Shown: positions 7,676 through 17,153 of the stretch, one piece after another | Layout of the letters: each line of letters starts with the position of its first letter | How positions within the stretch are numbered: position 1 is the first letter of the stretch | Origin: Novosphingobium sp. NDB2Meth1 | GTDB lineage: Bacteria; Pseudomonadota; Alphaproteobacteria; Sphingomonadales; Sphingomonadaceae | Reading direction: 5' to 3' | Length of the DNA: 64,000 nt | Assembly: GCF_900117425.1 (NCBI RefSeq) | Contig: NZ_FPEH01000015.1 | Span: forward strand, 186,001-250,000 | Notes under the pieces: generated by a model | Database searches by the model: none | The model's input: only the letters and a program-made list of their open reading frames with translations | What the model was told of the DNA's origin: nothing | Made by a program: the position numbers and the translations under genes

Positions 7676-9316
7676 ATGGCCAGTGCGATTTCCGCCAACC
7701 GCGCCGAGCTGCTCGCGATTGCGAACTCCGTCGCGACCGAGAAGATGATCGACAAGTCCATCGTCATCGAGGCGATGGAAGAAGCGATCCAGAAGTCCGC
7801 GCGCAACCGCTATGGCGCCGAGAACGACATCCGCGCCAAGCTCGATCCGCGCACCGGCGACCTGCGCCTGTGGCGCGTCGTCGAGGTGGTCGAGCATGTC
7901 GAGGACTACTTCAAGCAGGTCGATCTCAAGGCCGCGGAAAAGCTGCAGCCGGGCGCCAAGATCGGCGACTTCCTGGTCGATCCGCTGCCGCCTGTCGATC
8001 TCGGCCGCATCGACGCGCAGTCGGCCAAGCAGGTGATCTTCCAGAAGGTCCGCGATGCCGAGCGTGACCGCCAGTACGAAGAATTCAAGGACCGCGCGGG
8101 CGAAGTGATCACCGGCGTGATCAAGTCGGTCGAATTCGGCCACGTGATCGTCAACCTCGGCCGCGCCGAGGGCGTGATCCGCCGCGACCAGCAGATCCCG
8201 CGCGAAGTGCCGCGCGTCGGCGAGCGCGTGCGGGCCTGGATCATGAAGGTGGAGCGCCAGAACCGCGGTCCGCAGATCTTCCTGAGCCGCGCACATCCCG
8301 AGTTCATGAAGAAGCTGTTCGCGCAGGAAGTGCCCGAGATCTACGACGGCATCATCGAAATCAAGGCCGCTGCCCGCGATCCGGGTTCGCGCGCCAAGAT
8401 CGGCGTGATCAGCCGCGACAGCAGCATCGACCCGGTCGGCGCCTGCGTCGGCATGAAGGGCAGCCGCGTGCAGGCCGTCGTGCAGGAACTGCAGGGCGAG
8501 AAGATCGACATCATCCCGTGGAGCGAGGACACCGCGACCTTCGTGGTGAACGCGCTCCAGCCCGCAACCGTCAGCCGCGTGGTGATCGACGAGGAAGAAA
8601 GCCGCATCGAAGTCGTCGTGCCCGATGACCAGCTGTCGCTCGCCATCGGTCGCCGCGGCCAGAACGTGCGCCTTGCTTCGTCGCTGACGGGTTCGGCGAT
8701 CGATATCATGACCGAGGCGGAAGCATCGGAGAAGCGCCAGAAGGAATTCGCCGAGCGCTCGAAGATGTTCGAAGAAGAGCTCGACGTGGACGAGACGCTT
8801 TCGCAGCTGCTCGTGGCCGAAGGCTTCAGCGAGCTGGAAGAAGTTGCCTACATCGACATCGCCGAACTGGCGGCCATCGAAGGTTTCGACGAGGAGCTGG
8901 GCCAGGAGCTGCAGAGCCGCGCCGTTGAAGCGCTGGAACGCCGCGAGGAAGCGCAGCGCGAGGAGCGCCGCGCGCTGGGCGTCGAGGACGACCTTGCCGA
9001 ACTGCCGCACCTCACCGAGGCCATGCTGGTCACGCTTGGCAAGGCGGGCATCAAGACGCTCGACGATCTGGCCGACCTCGCCACCGACGAGCTCATCGCC
9101 AAGAAGCGCGGAGGCGAGCAGCGACGCCGCGGCAACAACAATGAAACCCGCCGCGACCGCGAGCGCAGCGAGCGCGCCGAGGACAAGGGCGGCGTGCTGG
9201 GCGAATATGGCCTGAGCGAAGAGCAGGGCAACGAGATCATCATGGCTGCGCGTGCGCACTGGTTCGAGGACGAGCCAGCAGCTGAGGAGGCCGCCCATGC
9301 GGAATCCTCACAATGA
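7676..9316 (+). CDS. nusA: Transcription elongation/termination factor NusA
   Basis: A 546-residue protein in the usual order: N-terminal RNA-polymerase-binding domain (~1-130), S1 domain starting at [13 protein letters not shown] (~143), two KH domains ([14 protein letters not shown] near 258-271 and [14 protein letters not shown] near 322-335), and a C-terminal helical region with acidic repeats. NusA binds RNA polymerase and nascent RNA and modulates pausing and termination. Its last 20 bases overlap the start of the ylxR-like gene, so translation is coupled. Confidence 0.98.
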   Translation: MASAISANRAELLAIANSVATEKMIDKSIVIEAMEEAIQKSARNRYGAENDIRAKLDPRTGDLRLWRVVEVVEHVEDYFKQVDLKAAEKLQPGAKIGDFLVDPLPPVDLGRIDAQSAKQVIFQKVRDAERDRQYEEFKDRAGEVITGVIKSVEFGHVIVNLGRAEGVIRRDQQIPREVPRVGERVRAWIMKVERQNRGPQIFLSRAHPEFMKKLFAQEVPEIYDGIIEIKAAARDPGSRAKIGVISRDSSIDPVGACVGMKGSRVQAVVQELQGEKIDIIPWSEDTATFVVNALQPATVSRVVIDEEESRIEVVVPDDQLSLAIGRRGQNVRLASSLTGSAIDIMTEAEASEKRQKEFAERSKMFEEELDVDETLSQLLVAEGFSELEEVAYIDIAELAAIEGFDEELGQELQSRAVEALERREEAQREERRALGVEDDLAELPHLTEAMLVTLGKAGIKTLDDLADLATDELIAKKRGGEQRRRGNNNETRRDRERSERAEDKGGVLGEYGLSEEQGNEIIMAARAHWFEDEPAAEEAAHAESSQ

Positions 9317-10049
9317 AGCGCTAAGCTCCGACATCTCTGGCGCCAAGCCGGCCGGGACTTCCGCAAAGGAGGCCCAGCCGGAGCGCAAATGCGTGCTGAC
9401 CGGGCGCCACGACGCGCGCGGTGAGCTCGTGCGGCTGGCGCTTTCGCCCACCGGCGATGTGCTTCCCGATGCCCTGGCGCGCGCGCCGGGGCGGGGGGCG
9501 TGGATCGGTGTGAGCGAGGACGAGCTGGCGGCTGCTGTCGCGGGCGGCAAGCTGCGCGGCGCGCTGGCGCGGGCCTTCAAGGGCGCGCCGCTGACCATTC
9601 CGGCAGACCTTGCGGAAAAGACGCGCGCTGCGCTGACGCGCGCCTTGTTGGACCGGCTCGGCATCGAACTGCGCGCGGGCAACATGGTGCTTGGCACGGA
9701 AAAGATCGCGCAGGCTGCACGGGCCGGAGCGGTGACGTGGCTTGCCCATGCCAGCGACGCCGGAACCGATGGCCCGAACAAGCTTGCCCAGGCCTGGCGC
9801 GTGGGCGAGGAAGCGGAAGGCAGCGGTCTCAAGGGTGTCATCTTGCCGCTGGACCGCGCGGCGCTGTCTGTGGCATTGGGCCGCGACAACGTGGTTCATC
9901 TGGCGCTGATCGATGCCGCCGCGGCCGAACGAGTCGCGGTGCCGCTGCAGCGCCTGCTCCATTTTCTCGGGTCTGAGCATGATCGTGCTGGGGACTTGAC
10001 CGCCGCTGCTCCGGCAGCGCGCGATACTGTTGATACGAAGGGTGTGTGA
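9297..10049 (+). CDS. YlxR-like (DUF448) RNA-binding protein with L7Ae-like C-terminal region
   Basis: A 250-residue protein. Residues ~28-100 match the YlxR/DUF448 fold (RKCVLTGRHDARGELVRL, then GRGAWIG). The remaining ~130 residues resemble the L7Ae-like domain often fused to it in alphaproteobacteria. It is thought to be a nucleic-acid-binding protein of the nusA-infB operon. The start overlaps nusA by 20 bases; the stop lies six bases before the infB ATG. The extra tail after residue 225 looks disordered. Confidence 0.9.
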   Translation: MRNPHNEALSSDISGAKPAGTSAKEAQPERKCVLTGRHDARGELVRLALSPTGDVLPDALARAPGRGAWIGVSEDELAAAVAGGKLRGALARAFKGAPLTIPADLAEKTRAALTRALLDRLGIELRAGNMVLGTEKIAQAARAGAVTWLAHASDAGTDGPNKLAQAWRVGEEAEGSGLKGVILPLDRAALSVALGRDNVVHLALIDAAAAERVAVPLQRLLHFLGSEHDRAGDLTAAAPAARDTVDTKGV

Positions 10050-10054
10050 ATTCG

Positions 10055-12640
10055 ATGAGCGATGACAAGAAGCCGACGCTCGGCCGCAGGCCGCTGGGCC
10101 TCAAGACTTCGGTCGAGGCGGGCGAGGTCAAGCAGACCTTCAGCCACGGGCGGACCAACAAGGTCGTCGTCGAGGTCAAGCGGCGCAAGCTGATGCCGCG
10201 CACACCGGGTGAGGGCGCACCTGCTGCGCCCGAAGCGGCTCCGGTCGCAGCCGCGCCGGTCGCGCCTGCGCCGCAGCCGGTCCGCGCGCCCGCGCCGCCC
10301 CCGCCGCCGCCCGCCGCTTCGCGCGAGACGCGTCAGGAAATGCAGACCCGTCTTCTGCGTGAAGCCGAAGAGGCCCGTCTGCAGGCGCTTGAAGCCGCCA
10401 ACCGCCGCGAGCAGGAAGAACGCTTGCGCGCCGCCGAGGAAGCACGCCGCGCTGCTGACGCGCGCAAGGCTGGTGAGGCCGCCGAAGCGGCTGAGCCCGT
10501 CGAAGCACCGGCTCCCGCGCCTGCTCCGGTCGAGGCACCTGCTGCCGAAGCGCCGGCCCCGGTTGAAGCGCCGGTGGCTGCTGCTCCTGCCGCGCCTGCC
10601 GAAGTCGAGGCGCCTGCTGCTGCTGCCGAAACAGTAGCACCGGCGCCGCGCCGGTTTACTCCGGTCGTTGCGCCCAAGCGGCCCGAACCGCCGGCCAAGA
10701 AGCCCGCGCACGCCCCGCGCGACAAGGGTGCGGGCGACCGCCGTCAGGCCGGCAAGCTTACCGTCACCCGCGCGCTCAACGAGGACGAAGGCGCCCGCGC
10801 CCGCAGCCTCGCCGCGCTCAAGCGCGCCCGCGAGAAGGAGCGCCGTGCGCACTTCGCCGGGCAGTCGCAGCCGCGCGAGAAGCAGGTGCGCGATGTCGTG
10901 GTGCCCGAGGCGATCACGGTGCAGGATCTCGCCAACCGCATGGCCGAAAAGGCGGCGGACCTGGTGAAGGCGCTGTTCAAGATGGGCATGATGGTCACCA
11001 TCAACCAGACCATCGACCAGGACACCGCCGAACTGCTCGTCACCGAATTCGGCCACAATATCAAGCGCGTGTCCGAATCGGATGTCGACATCGACACTGC
11101 GGCGGACGTCGATGAAGAAACCTCGCTGCAGCCGCGTCCGCCGGTGGTCACGATCATGGGCCACGTCGACCACGGCAAGACCAGCCTGCTCGACGCGCTG
11201 CGCGGCACCGACGTGGTGCGCGGCGAGGCCGGCGGCATCACGCAGCATATCGGCGCCTACCAGATCAAGACGAAGAGCGGTGACCACATCACCTTCCTCG
11301 ATACGCCGGGCCACGAAGCCTTCACCGAAATGCGCCAGCGCGGCGCCAACGTGACAGACATCGTCATTCTGGTGGTTGCGGCGGATGACGGGTTGATGCC
11401 GCAGACGATCGAGGCGATCAACCACACCAAGGCGGCCGGCGTGCCGATGATCGTGGCGATCACCAAGGCCGACAAGCACGAGGCCAACCCGCAGAAGATC
11501 CGCGAGCGTCTGCTCGAACACGAAATCGTGGTCGAGGAAATGTCGGGCGACGTGCAGGATGTCGAGGTTTCGGCCAAGACCGGGCAGGGCATGGACGAGC
11601 TGATCGAGAAGATCCTGCTCCAGGCCGAACTGCTCGAACTGCGCGCCAACCCGGACCGTGCGGCGGAAGCCACCGTGATCGAGGCCAAGCTCGACAAGGG
11701 CAAGGGTCCGCTCGCGACCGTGCTGGTCAATCGCGGCACGCTCAAGGTGGGTGACATCCTCGTGGTCGGCACCCAGTCGGGCCGCGTCCGCGCGATGCAC
11801 GATGACAAGGGCCGCCAGATCAAGGAAGCGCCTCCGTCGTTGCCGGTCGAAGTGCTTGGCCTCGGCGGTGTGCCGATGGCGGGCGATACGCTGACGGTCG
11901 TGGAGAACGAGGCGCGTGCCCGCGAGGTCGCCGCCTACCGCCAGGAGCGCGCAACCGCCAAGCGCACCGCGCAGGCGCCGACGAGCCTCGAGAACATGTT
12001 CTCGGCGCTCGCCGCGAAGCAGACTGTCATCGAATACCCGGTGGTGGTGAAGGCCGATGTGCAGGGTTCGACCGAGGCGATCGTCAATGCGCTCAACCGC
12101 ATTTCGACCGACGAGATCAAGGTCCGCATCCTCGCTTCGGGCGTGGGCGCGATCACCGAAAGCGACGTCAACCTCGCGCAGGCGAGCGGCGCGCCGATCA
12201 TCGGCTTCAACGTCCGCCCGAACGCCAAGGCACGCGAGCTGGTCGAGCGCTTCAAGGTGCGCATGAAGTACTTCGACGTGATCTACCAGCTGACGGACGA
12301 CATCCGCCTCGAAATGGCCGGCCAGCTCGGGCCGGAGCGGATCGAGACCGTGGTCGGCCGTGCCGAGGTCAAGGAAGTGTTCCCCGCCGGCAAGCGCGAC
12401 AAGGCCGCCGGTCTGCTCGTGGTCGAAGGCTTCATCCGCAAGGGCATCAATGCGCGCCTTACCCGCAACGATGTCATCATCTCGCAGACGCTCATCCACT
12501 CGCTGCGCCGCTTCAAGGACGACGTTCCGGAAGTGCGTGCGGGCCTCGAGTGCGGTGTGGTGCTGGCCGATACGAACGACGTGAAGCCGGGCGATCAGCT
12601 TGAAGTCTTCGAGGTCGAGGAGCGCGTGCGCACGCTGTGA
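10055..12640 (+). CDS. infB: Translation initiation factor IF-2
   Basis: An 861-residue IF-2. The N-terminus has the IF2-associated segment, then a long Ala/Pro/Glu-rich region (~50-210) and the IF2-N domain. The G domain starts near residue 365 with GHVDHGKTS (G1), DTPGHE (G3) and ITKADK (G4), followed by the beta-barrel and C-terminal domains that bind initiator tRNA. IF-2 is the GTPase that brings fMet-tRNA to the 30S subunit. I chose ATG 10055 (MSDDKK); an in-frame GTG at 10046 overlaps the previous stop and is less likely. Confidence 0.98.
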   Translation: MSDDKKPTLGRRPLGLKTSVEAGEVKQTFSHGRTNKVVVEVKRRKLMPRTPGEGAPAAPEAAPVAAAPVAPAPQPVRAPAPPPPPPAASRETRQEMQTRLLREAEEARLQALEAANRREQEERLRAAEEARRAADARKAGEAAEAAEPVEAPAPAPAPVEAPAAEAPAPVEAPVAAAPAAPAEVEAPAAAAETVAPAPRRFTPVVAPKRPEPPAKKPAHAPRDKGAGDRRQAGKLTVTRALNEDEGARARSLAALKRAREKERRAHFAGQSQPREKQVRDVVVPEAITVQDLANRMAEKAADLVKALFKMGMMVTINQTIDQDTAELLVTEFGHNIKRVSESDVDIDTAADVDEETSLQPRPPVVTIMGHVDHGKTSLLDALRGTDVVRGEAGGITQHIGAYQIKTKSGDHITFLDTPGHEAFTEMRQRGANVTDIVILVVAADDGLMPQTIEAINHTKAAGVPMIVAITKADKHEANPQKIRERLLEHEIVVEEMSGDVQDVEVSAKTGQGMDELIEKILLQAELLELRANPDRAAEATVIEAKLDKGKGPLATVLVNRGTLKVGDILVVGTQSGRVRAMHDDKGRQIKEAPPSLPVEVLGLGGVPMAGDTLTVVENEARAREVAAYRQERATAKRTAQAPTSLENMFSALAAKQTVIEYPVVVKADVQGSTEAIVNALNRISTDEIKVRILASGVGAITESDVNLAQASGAPIIGFNVRPNAKARELVERFKVRMKYFDVIYQLTDDIRLEMAGQLGPERIETVVGRAEVKEVFPAGKRDKAAGLLVVEGFIRKGINARLTRNDVIISQTLIHSLRRFKDDVPEVRAGLECGVVLADTNDVKPGDQLEVFEVEERVRTL

Positions 12641-12645
12641 GGGTT

Positions 12646-12757
12646 CCCCTCCCGCTTGCGGGGGGGGCTAGGGGTGGGCACGTGGCCGCAAGGCCGCGTC
12701 GGTCCATGCCGCGGCGTCGCAAACCCACCCCCAACCCCTCCCGCAAGCGGGAGGGGG
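12646..12757. repeat. Long imperfect inverted repeat downstream of infB (REP-like)
   Basis: The left half begins CCCCTCCCGCTTGCGGG (12646) and the right half ends CCCGCAAGCGGGAGGGG (~12740-12756). Between them GGGGTGGG pairs with CCCACCCCC, around a central GGCCGCAAGGCCGC mini-hairpin. The transcript would form one long branched stem. Such elements are common between genes in sphingomonads and could serve as a terminator or mRNA-end protector for the infB operon. Copy number elsewhere cannot be judged here. Confidence 0.75.
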
Positions 12758-12768
12758 GAGACTGAGTC

Positions 12769-12882
12769 ATGGCGTACCGTGAAAGCACAATCACCAAGGC
12801 CTTGGCGGCTTGGCTGATTTTGATTGGGCTCGGCTTCATGGCCGCAGTTCCGGTTTTCATTTGGCTTGTCGCTCGGAACTGA
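12769..12882 (+). CDS. Small single-helix membrane protein (37 aa)
   Basis: An ATG frame begins 12 bases after the REP-like repeat with GGGGGAG at 12754-12760 as a well-placed ribosome binding site. It encodes MAYRESTITKALAAW followed by one strongly hydrophobic helix (about residues 11-34), ending LVARN. The stop at 12880-12882 is one base before the DUF1697 start, implying coupling. No family recognised; the case rests on the ribosome site, helix and spacing. Confidence 0.5.
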   Translation: MAYRESTITKALAAWLILIGLGFMAAVPVFIWLVARN

Positions 12883-12883
12883 A

Positions 12884-13420
12884 ATGCCCCGCTACGTCGC
12901 CCTGCTTGGCTCAATCAATGTCGGTGGCAACCGCCTCTCGATGGCGGAGCTGCGCGAGGCGTTCGAGCGCGAGGGGCTCGAGCAGGTCGAGACGGTGATC
13001 GCCAGCGGCAATGTGCTGTTCGAGCATGAGGAGCGCCCGACCGAGGGCCTTGCCGAAATGCTCGAATGGATCGTCATGGACCGCTTCGGCTTCCGCTCGA
13101 TGGTGGCAGTGCTGAGCGCGGACGAGCTGCGCCAGGCCATCGAAGGCAATCCCTTTGCTGCCGATGGCGATGAAGCCAAGGTCCATACGCTGTTCCTTGA
13201 TGGCGAGGTCGATCAGGCGCAGTTTCGCGTGCTGGTGGAGGATCACGAGGGGCGCGGGCGCGAAAGGCTCGCGATCGGGCCGCGCAGTCTCTATATCGAT
13301 TACGTAGACGGTGTCGGGACAAGCCGGCTGACGGGCGCGTTCCTCGAACGCCGGCTCGGACGGCGCGGGACGGCACGAAACATGCGCTCGCTCGCCCGCA
13401 TTCTGGCGAAGATGGGCTGA
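12884..13420 (+). CDS. DUF1697 family protein
   Basis: A 178-residue protein with the DUF1697 opening [15 protein letters not shown] and the usual pattern of a two-subdomain alpha/beta protein (ASGNVLFE at ~42-49, [13 protein letters not shown] at the C-terminus). The function is unknown. I chose ATG 12884, where family similarity starts, not the ATG at 12824, which overlaps the small membrane protein frame. It sits in the translation block between infB and rbfA, 17 bases before rbfA. Confidence 0.88.
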   Translation: MPRYVALLGSINVGGNRLSMAELREAFEREGLEQVETVIASGNVLFEHEERPTEGLAEMLEWIVMDRFGFRSMVAVLSADELRQAIEGNPFAADGDEAKVHTLFLDGEVDQAQFRVLVEDHEGRGRERLAIGPRSLYIDYVDGVGTSRLTGAFLERRLGRRGTARNMRSLARILAKMG

Positions 13421-13437
13421 AGGATAGACGTACGACG

Positions 13438-13833
13438 ATGGCCAAGCAGCCTGCATCCCCGGAAACGCGCTCGGTCCGCCTGCTCAAGGTGGGCGAGCAA
13501 GTGCGGCACATCCTTTCGGAACTGCTGATGCGGCAGGAAGTGCATGACGACGTGCTCACCGCGCACAGCGTCTCGGTGACCGAAGTGCGCATGTCGCCCG
13601 ATCTTCGCCACGCGACGGCCTATATCAAGCCGCTGCTGGGGGCGAACGAGGAAGCGGTGCTCAAGGCACTGCGCACCAATACAGCCTATTTCCAGAAGGA
13701 AGTGGCCCAGCGGCTGCGGCTGAAGTACGCCGCCAAGGTCAAGTTCCTGGCGGACGAGAGCTTCGATGTGGCGGGTCATATCGACAAGCTGCTCGCCGAT
13801 CCGCGCGTGGCGCGGGACATCGCGCCGGACTAG
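13438..13833 (+). CDS. rbfA: Ribosome-binding factor A
   Basis: A 131-residue protein matching Rbf[18 protein letters not shown] near the N-terminus, [17 protein letters not shown] (~46-62) and [17 protein letters not shown] near the end, where family members have a similar LRxxPxLxFxxDxS block. RbfA assists late 30S maturation and 16S processing. Its stop codon and that of the convergent YceI gene share a CTAG palindrome, so the genes overlap by four bases. Confidence 0.96.
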   Translation: MAKQPASPETRSVRLLKVGEQVRHILSELLMRQEVHDDVLTAHSVSVTEVRMSPDLRHATAYIKPLLGANEEAVLKALRTNTAYFQKEVAQRLRLKYAAKVKFLADESFDVAGHIDKLLADPRVARDIAPD

Positions 13834-14423
13834 TTCGGCACCATCCGGGCGCGGATGGTGACCTTGACCATCGAACCGATGATGAAGGGATAGGCCGTCA
13901 TCCCGAACTGGCGCCGGTCGATCACCCCGGTGCCGACGATCGAGATCGGCTGCGTGCCGCCGGTGGAGTAGGGCGGAACCGAGAAGGTGACCGCCAGCTT
14001 GATCGGCCGGGTGACGCCGCGCGCGGTGATCCGGCCTTCCACATCGGCGGTCTTGTCGCCGGTCATCTTGATGCGCTGCCCGACGAATCGCACGGTGGGG
14101 TAATGCGCGACGTCGAAAAAGTTCTTGCCTTTCAGCGTCTTGGCTTGCGAATCCCCGGTCGTGAGCGTGCGCGCGTCGATATCGACGACCATGTCGAGCG
14201 CCTCGAGATCGGCGAACGAGAGATTGAACGTGCCGGACATGTCCGGAAAGCTCGCCGTCTTCGAGGCGATCCCGAAGAACGCGACTTTGGCATCGACGCG
14301 GCTGGCGGCCTTGTCGACGACGTAGCGCAAGTCGCCGGCCATTGCCGCCATTGGTGACAGGAATAGCGCGAGGGACGCAAAGGCGGCGAGCAGGCGGGTC
14401 AGCGCGGAGAGCATGCCGGTCAT
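13830..14423 (-). CDS. YceI family periplasmic lipocalin-like protein
   Basis: A 197-residue protein with an N-terminal signal peptide (about residues 4-30, ending PMAAMAG) and a YceI domain ([18 protein letters not shown], then TGTFNLSF-like and [14 protein letters not shown]). YceI proteins are periplasmic beta-barrels that bind isoprenoid-like lipids; the ligand here is not known. I chose ATG 14423, since the ATG at 14495 would place 24 basic residues before the signal peptide. It is transcribed against the housekeeping operon. Confidence 0.9.
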   Translation of the reverse strand: MTGMLSALTRLLAAFASLALFLSPMAAMAGDLRYVVDKAASRVDAKVAFFGIASKTASFPDMSGTFNLSFADLEALDMVVDIDARTLTTGDSQAKTLKGKNFFDVAHYPTVRFVGQRIKMTGDKTADVEGRITARGVTRPIKLAVTFSVPPYSTGGTQPISIVGTGVIDRRQFGMTAYPFIIGSMVKVTIRARMVPN

Positions 14424-14561
14424 TCTTGTGGACCTTGTATGAATGGACCGTGACGGACAGGAATTCGGCACAGGCGCTTGGCTTTCCCGGTGCAATGCCT
14501 ATGTCACCGTGAGCATGACAAGCCTCCCTTTCCGCCACGTCGCCCTTGGCCGCCGCGCACG

Positions 14562-15113
14562 ATGAGCATCGATGCGCTCTATGTTCCGCTTGAGGACGGC
14601 AATCTGCGTATCGAGCCGCTGCGCGAGGAGCACCGCGAGGCGCTGCGCAGTGCCTGTGCCCAAGACAGCGAGATCTGGGCGATCTATCCGTTCTGCTATG
14701 TCGGCGAGCATTTCGATCCGCAGTTTGACAGCCTGCTGGCAGGCCCACCTGGGCGCTGCGTCTATGTCGTCCTGCAGGATGGCGTGGTGGTCGGCATGAC
14801 CGCGTGGATCGGGTTCGGCGATCCGGGCTGGTCGATCGAGATCGGCAACAGCTTCATCGTGCCGTCGCTGCGCAGCACCGGCTTCAACGGGCAATTGAAG
14901 CGGCTGATGATCGACCATGTGTTTGCTTGCGGGCTGGAGCGCGTGGTGTTCAAGGTAGACGTGATCAACACTCGCAGCCGTGCTGCCGTGCGCAAGCTGG
15001 GTGCGGTCGAGGAAGGGATCATGCGGCGCGAGCGCAAGACGTGGAACGGGCGCGTGCGCGATACCGCGATCTACGGTTTGCTGCGCGAGGACTGGCAGGC
15101 GACCCGCGCGTGA
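14562..15113 (+). CDS. GNAT family N-acetyltransferase (RimJ/RimL type)
   Basis: A 183-residue protein with the GNAT pattern of RimJ/RimL-like enzymes: LRIEPLREEHREAL at the start, WSIEIGNSFIVPSLRSTG in the middle (the region before the acetyl-CoA loop), then VFKVDVINTRSRAAVRKLGA (~138-157). The target is unknown; protein N-termini or small amines are typical. The start at 14562 is where similarity begins. The stop overlaps the next start (TGATG), so it is probably co-transcribed with the site-2 protease gene. Confidence 0.85.
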   Translation: MSIDALYVPLEDGNLRIEPLREEHREALRSACAQDSEIWAIYPFCYVGEHFDPQFDSLLAGPPGRCVYVVLQDGVVVGMTAWIGFGDPGWSIEIGNSFIVPSLRSTGFNGQLKRLMIDHVFACGLERVVFKVDVINTRSRAAVRKLGAVEEGIMRRERKTWNGRVRDTAIYGLLREDWQATRA

Positions 15114-15811
15114 TGAGCACACCCTATCTGATCGCCACGCTGGTGGTGCCGATGGTGTTCGCCATCGTGCTGCACGAGATCGCGCATGGCTGGGCGGCGC
15201 GGATGCTGGGGGATCCGACCGCCTATGAGCGCGGGCGGCTGAGCCTCAATCCGTTGAAGCATGTCGATCCGATGGGCACGCTGATCCTGCCTGGCACGCT
15301 CAAGCTGCTTGGCCTGCCGGTGTTCGGCTGGGCCAAGCCGGTGCCGGTGAGCTATGCCCGGCTGCGTAACCCCAAGCGCGACATGGCGTTCGTCGCGGCG
15401 GCGGGGCCGCTGACGAATTTCGTGCTGGCGGCGCTGTCTGCTGTCGCGTTCGGGCTGCTGCTGCGTGGGGTCGATCCGCAGGGGACGCCGGGCTGGGGCA
15501 CGCTTTTCGTCGCGGACAACCTCAAGAACTTCATCGCGATCAACGTGTTCCTCGGCACATTCAACCTGCTGCCGCTGCCGCCGTTCGATGGTTCGCGCAT
15601 CGTGCGCGGGCTTTCTCCGGCCGCTGGGGTGCGGCTGCTCGACCGGATCGAACCGGTGGGCATTCCGCTGTTCATGATCGTGTTCATCGTGCTGCCCTGG
15701 GCCTTTCCGGGGCTGCACATCGTCGACCGGCTGGTCGGCCCGCCGATGGAATGGATGCTCTCGCAGTTCGAGCACATCATCGTGCTGGTGGCGGGACCTG
15801 AACTCGATTGA
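15113..15811 (+). CDS. Site-2 protease family intramembrane zinc metalloprotease (M50)
   Basis: A 232-residue membrane protein. Helix 1 carries the zinc motif HEIAH (residues 20-24), and a later helix holds LPLPPFDGSRI with the third ligand Asp. About five to six helices and no PDZ or CBS domain, so it is a compact member of the family. Such proteases cut transmembrane substrates, but no substrate can be deduced. Its first base is shared with the previous stop, and its stop overlaps the TTG start of truB. Confidence 0.9.
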   Translation: MSTPYLIATLVVPMVFAIVLHEIAHGWAARMLGDPTAYERGRLSLNPLKHVDPMGTLILPGTLKLLGLPVFGWAKPVPVSYARLRNPKRDMAFVAAAGPLTNFVLAALSAVAFGLLLRGVDPQGTPGWGTLFVADNLKNFIAINVFLGTFNLLPLPPFDGSRIVRGLSPAAGVRLLDRIEPVGIPLFMIVFIVLPWAFPGLHIVDRLVGPPMEWMLSQFEHIIVLVAGPELD

Positions 15812-16707
15812 CCAGCGGTTGGATCATTCTGGACAAGCCACACGGCCTCGGTTCGACGCAGGCCGTGGCGGCAGTGAAGCGCAACTTGCGGCAGGCGGGT
15901 TACGGCAAGGTCAAGGTTGGCCATGGCGGCACGCTCGATCCGCTGGCGACGGGCATTCTTCCCATCGCGGTGGGGGAGGCAACCAAGCTTGCGGGGCGGA
16001 TGCTTGATGCCAGCAAGGAATATGCGTTCACCGTGCGATTCGGTGAGGAGACAGATACGCTCGATCTGGAAGGCAAAGTCATCGCGACAAGCGATGTGCG
16101 GCCTGCGCCGGAAGCAGTCACCGCCATTCTGACGTGCTTTACCGGCCCGATCGAGCAAGTGCCGCCAGCCTATTCGGCGATCCTCATCGATGGCGAGCGG
16201 GCCTATGACCGGGCCCGCGCGGGCGAAGCGGTCGAGATGAAGAGCCGTTCGGTGACGGTCCATTCGCTCACCGCCGGGCACGTCGGCGAAAGCGAGATTA
16301 CCCTGATCGCCCATGTTTCCAAGGGCACCTATATCCGCAGCCTCGCAAGGGACATTGCATATGCCCTCGGCACGGTCGGCCATGTCACCATGCTGCGCCG
16401 CCTGCGCGCGGGTCCGTTCGGCCTCGCTCAGGCGATTTCGCTGGACAAATTGAACGATGTGGGTAAGGGCGCACCCCTTGAACATATCCTCTTGCCGCTG
16501 GAGGCAGGGCTGGTCGACATCCCGGCTCTTGACCTCACGCCCGAGCAGGCAAGGGCGGTCCGCCAGGGCCGCGTTCTTGACGGGCTGCCCCATAACGACG
16601 GGCTTTACTGGGTGCGCTCCGGTACTGTTCCGGTCGCCTTGGTTCAGCTTTCAGGCATGAGCCTGACCGTTGTACGGGGTTTCAATCTTCCCGATGTCGC
16701 GGAGTAA
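15808..16707 (+). CDS. truB: tRNA pseudouridine(55) synthase TruB (TTG start)
   Basis: A 299-residue TruB with the catalytic motif [10 protein letters not shown] (residues ~40-49, catalytic Asp44) and [12 protein letters not shown] (~171-182). It makes pseudouridine 55 in the tRNA T-loop. The start must be TTG 15808: the frame is closed by a stop at 15799 and similarity ([10 protein letters not shown]) begins at residue 4. The TTG overlaps the previous stop, so translation probably depends on coupling. rpsO follows after five bases. Confidence 0.96.
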   Translation: MTSGWIILDKPHGLGSTQAVAAVKRNLRQAGYGKVKVGHGGTLDPLATGILPIAVGEATKLAGRMLDASKEYAFTVRFGEETDTLDLEGKVIATSDVRPAPEAVTAILTCFTGPIEQVPPAYSAILIDGERAYDRARAGEAVEMKSRSVTVHSLTAGHVGESEITLIAHVSKGTYIRSLARDIAYALGTVGHVTMLRRLRAGPFGLAQAISLDKLNDVGKGAPLEHILLPLEAGLVDIPALDLTPEQARAVRQGRVLDGLPHNDGLYWVRSGTVPVALVQLSGMSLTVVRGFNLPDVAE

Positions 16708-16712
16708 GTACA

Positions 16713-16982
16713 ATGTCGGTTACCGCTGAAAAGAAGCAGGCCATCATCGCGGACAACGCCCGCGCGGCCAATGACACGGGTTCGCCGGAAGTGCAGGTCG
16801 CCATCCTGACCAGCCGCATCCAGACCCTGACCGAGCACTTCAAGGCTCACCACAAGGACAACCATTCGCGCCGCGGGCTGCTGATGATGGTCAACAAGCG
16901 GCGCTCGCTGCTCGACTATCTGAAGAAGAAGGATGTGGAGCGCTACAATGCCCTCATCCAGAAGCTCGGTCTGCGCAAGTAA
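16713..16982 (+). CDS. rpsO: 30S ribosomal protein S15
   Basis: An 89-residue protein with all S15 hallmarks: [16 protein letters not shown] (~22-37), [19 protein letters not shown] (~42-60) and a C-terminal QKLGLRK. S15 binds 16S rRNA early in 30S assembly and in many bacteria represses its own mRNA. It lies between truB and pnp, the standard order, and is followed by a clear intrinsic terminator. Confidence 0.98.
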   Translation: MSVTAEKKQAIIADNARAANDTGSPEVQVAILTSRIQTLTEHFKAHHKDNHSRRGLLMMVNKRRSLLDYLKKKDVERYNALIQKLGLRK

Positions 16983-16992
16983 CCAAGCAGGA

Positions 16993-17018
16993 AGCGGCCC
17001 CAAGGCGGGCCGCTTTTT
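16993..17018 (+). terminator. Intrinsic terminator after rpsO
   Basis: Stem AGCGGCCC (16993-17000) with GGGCCGCT (17007-17014), six-base loop, followed by a run of five T. Typical Rho-independent terminator ten bases after the rpsO stop. pnp would then depend on read-through or its own promoter in 17019-17153. Confidence 0.88.
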
Positions 17019-17153
17019 GCATGTGGCGACTGTCCGGCAATCCGGCCGGCGGACGCATCCCATGGGGCCAGACCAGCGCCCCGCACCGGACCGGGACGGC
17101 ACACCCGGCAGCAAACCCCGCGCGCAATAGGGCGGCGGGCTGAAGGAAAACAC

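Noticed and set aside
7649..9298. 549-residue open frame opposite nusA
   Set aside because: Shadow frame; composition rich in Leu, Asp, His and Arg as expected for antisense of a coding GC-rich gene.
9896..12499. 867-residue open frame on the minus strand opposite infB
   Set aside because: It is a mirror of the infB codon pattern in GC-rich DNA; the infB protein is unmistakable and the antisense product has no family features.
12646..12757. CRISPR-like repeat
   Set aside because: The repeats are a single inverted pair, not spaced direct repeats; no cas genes nearby.
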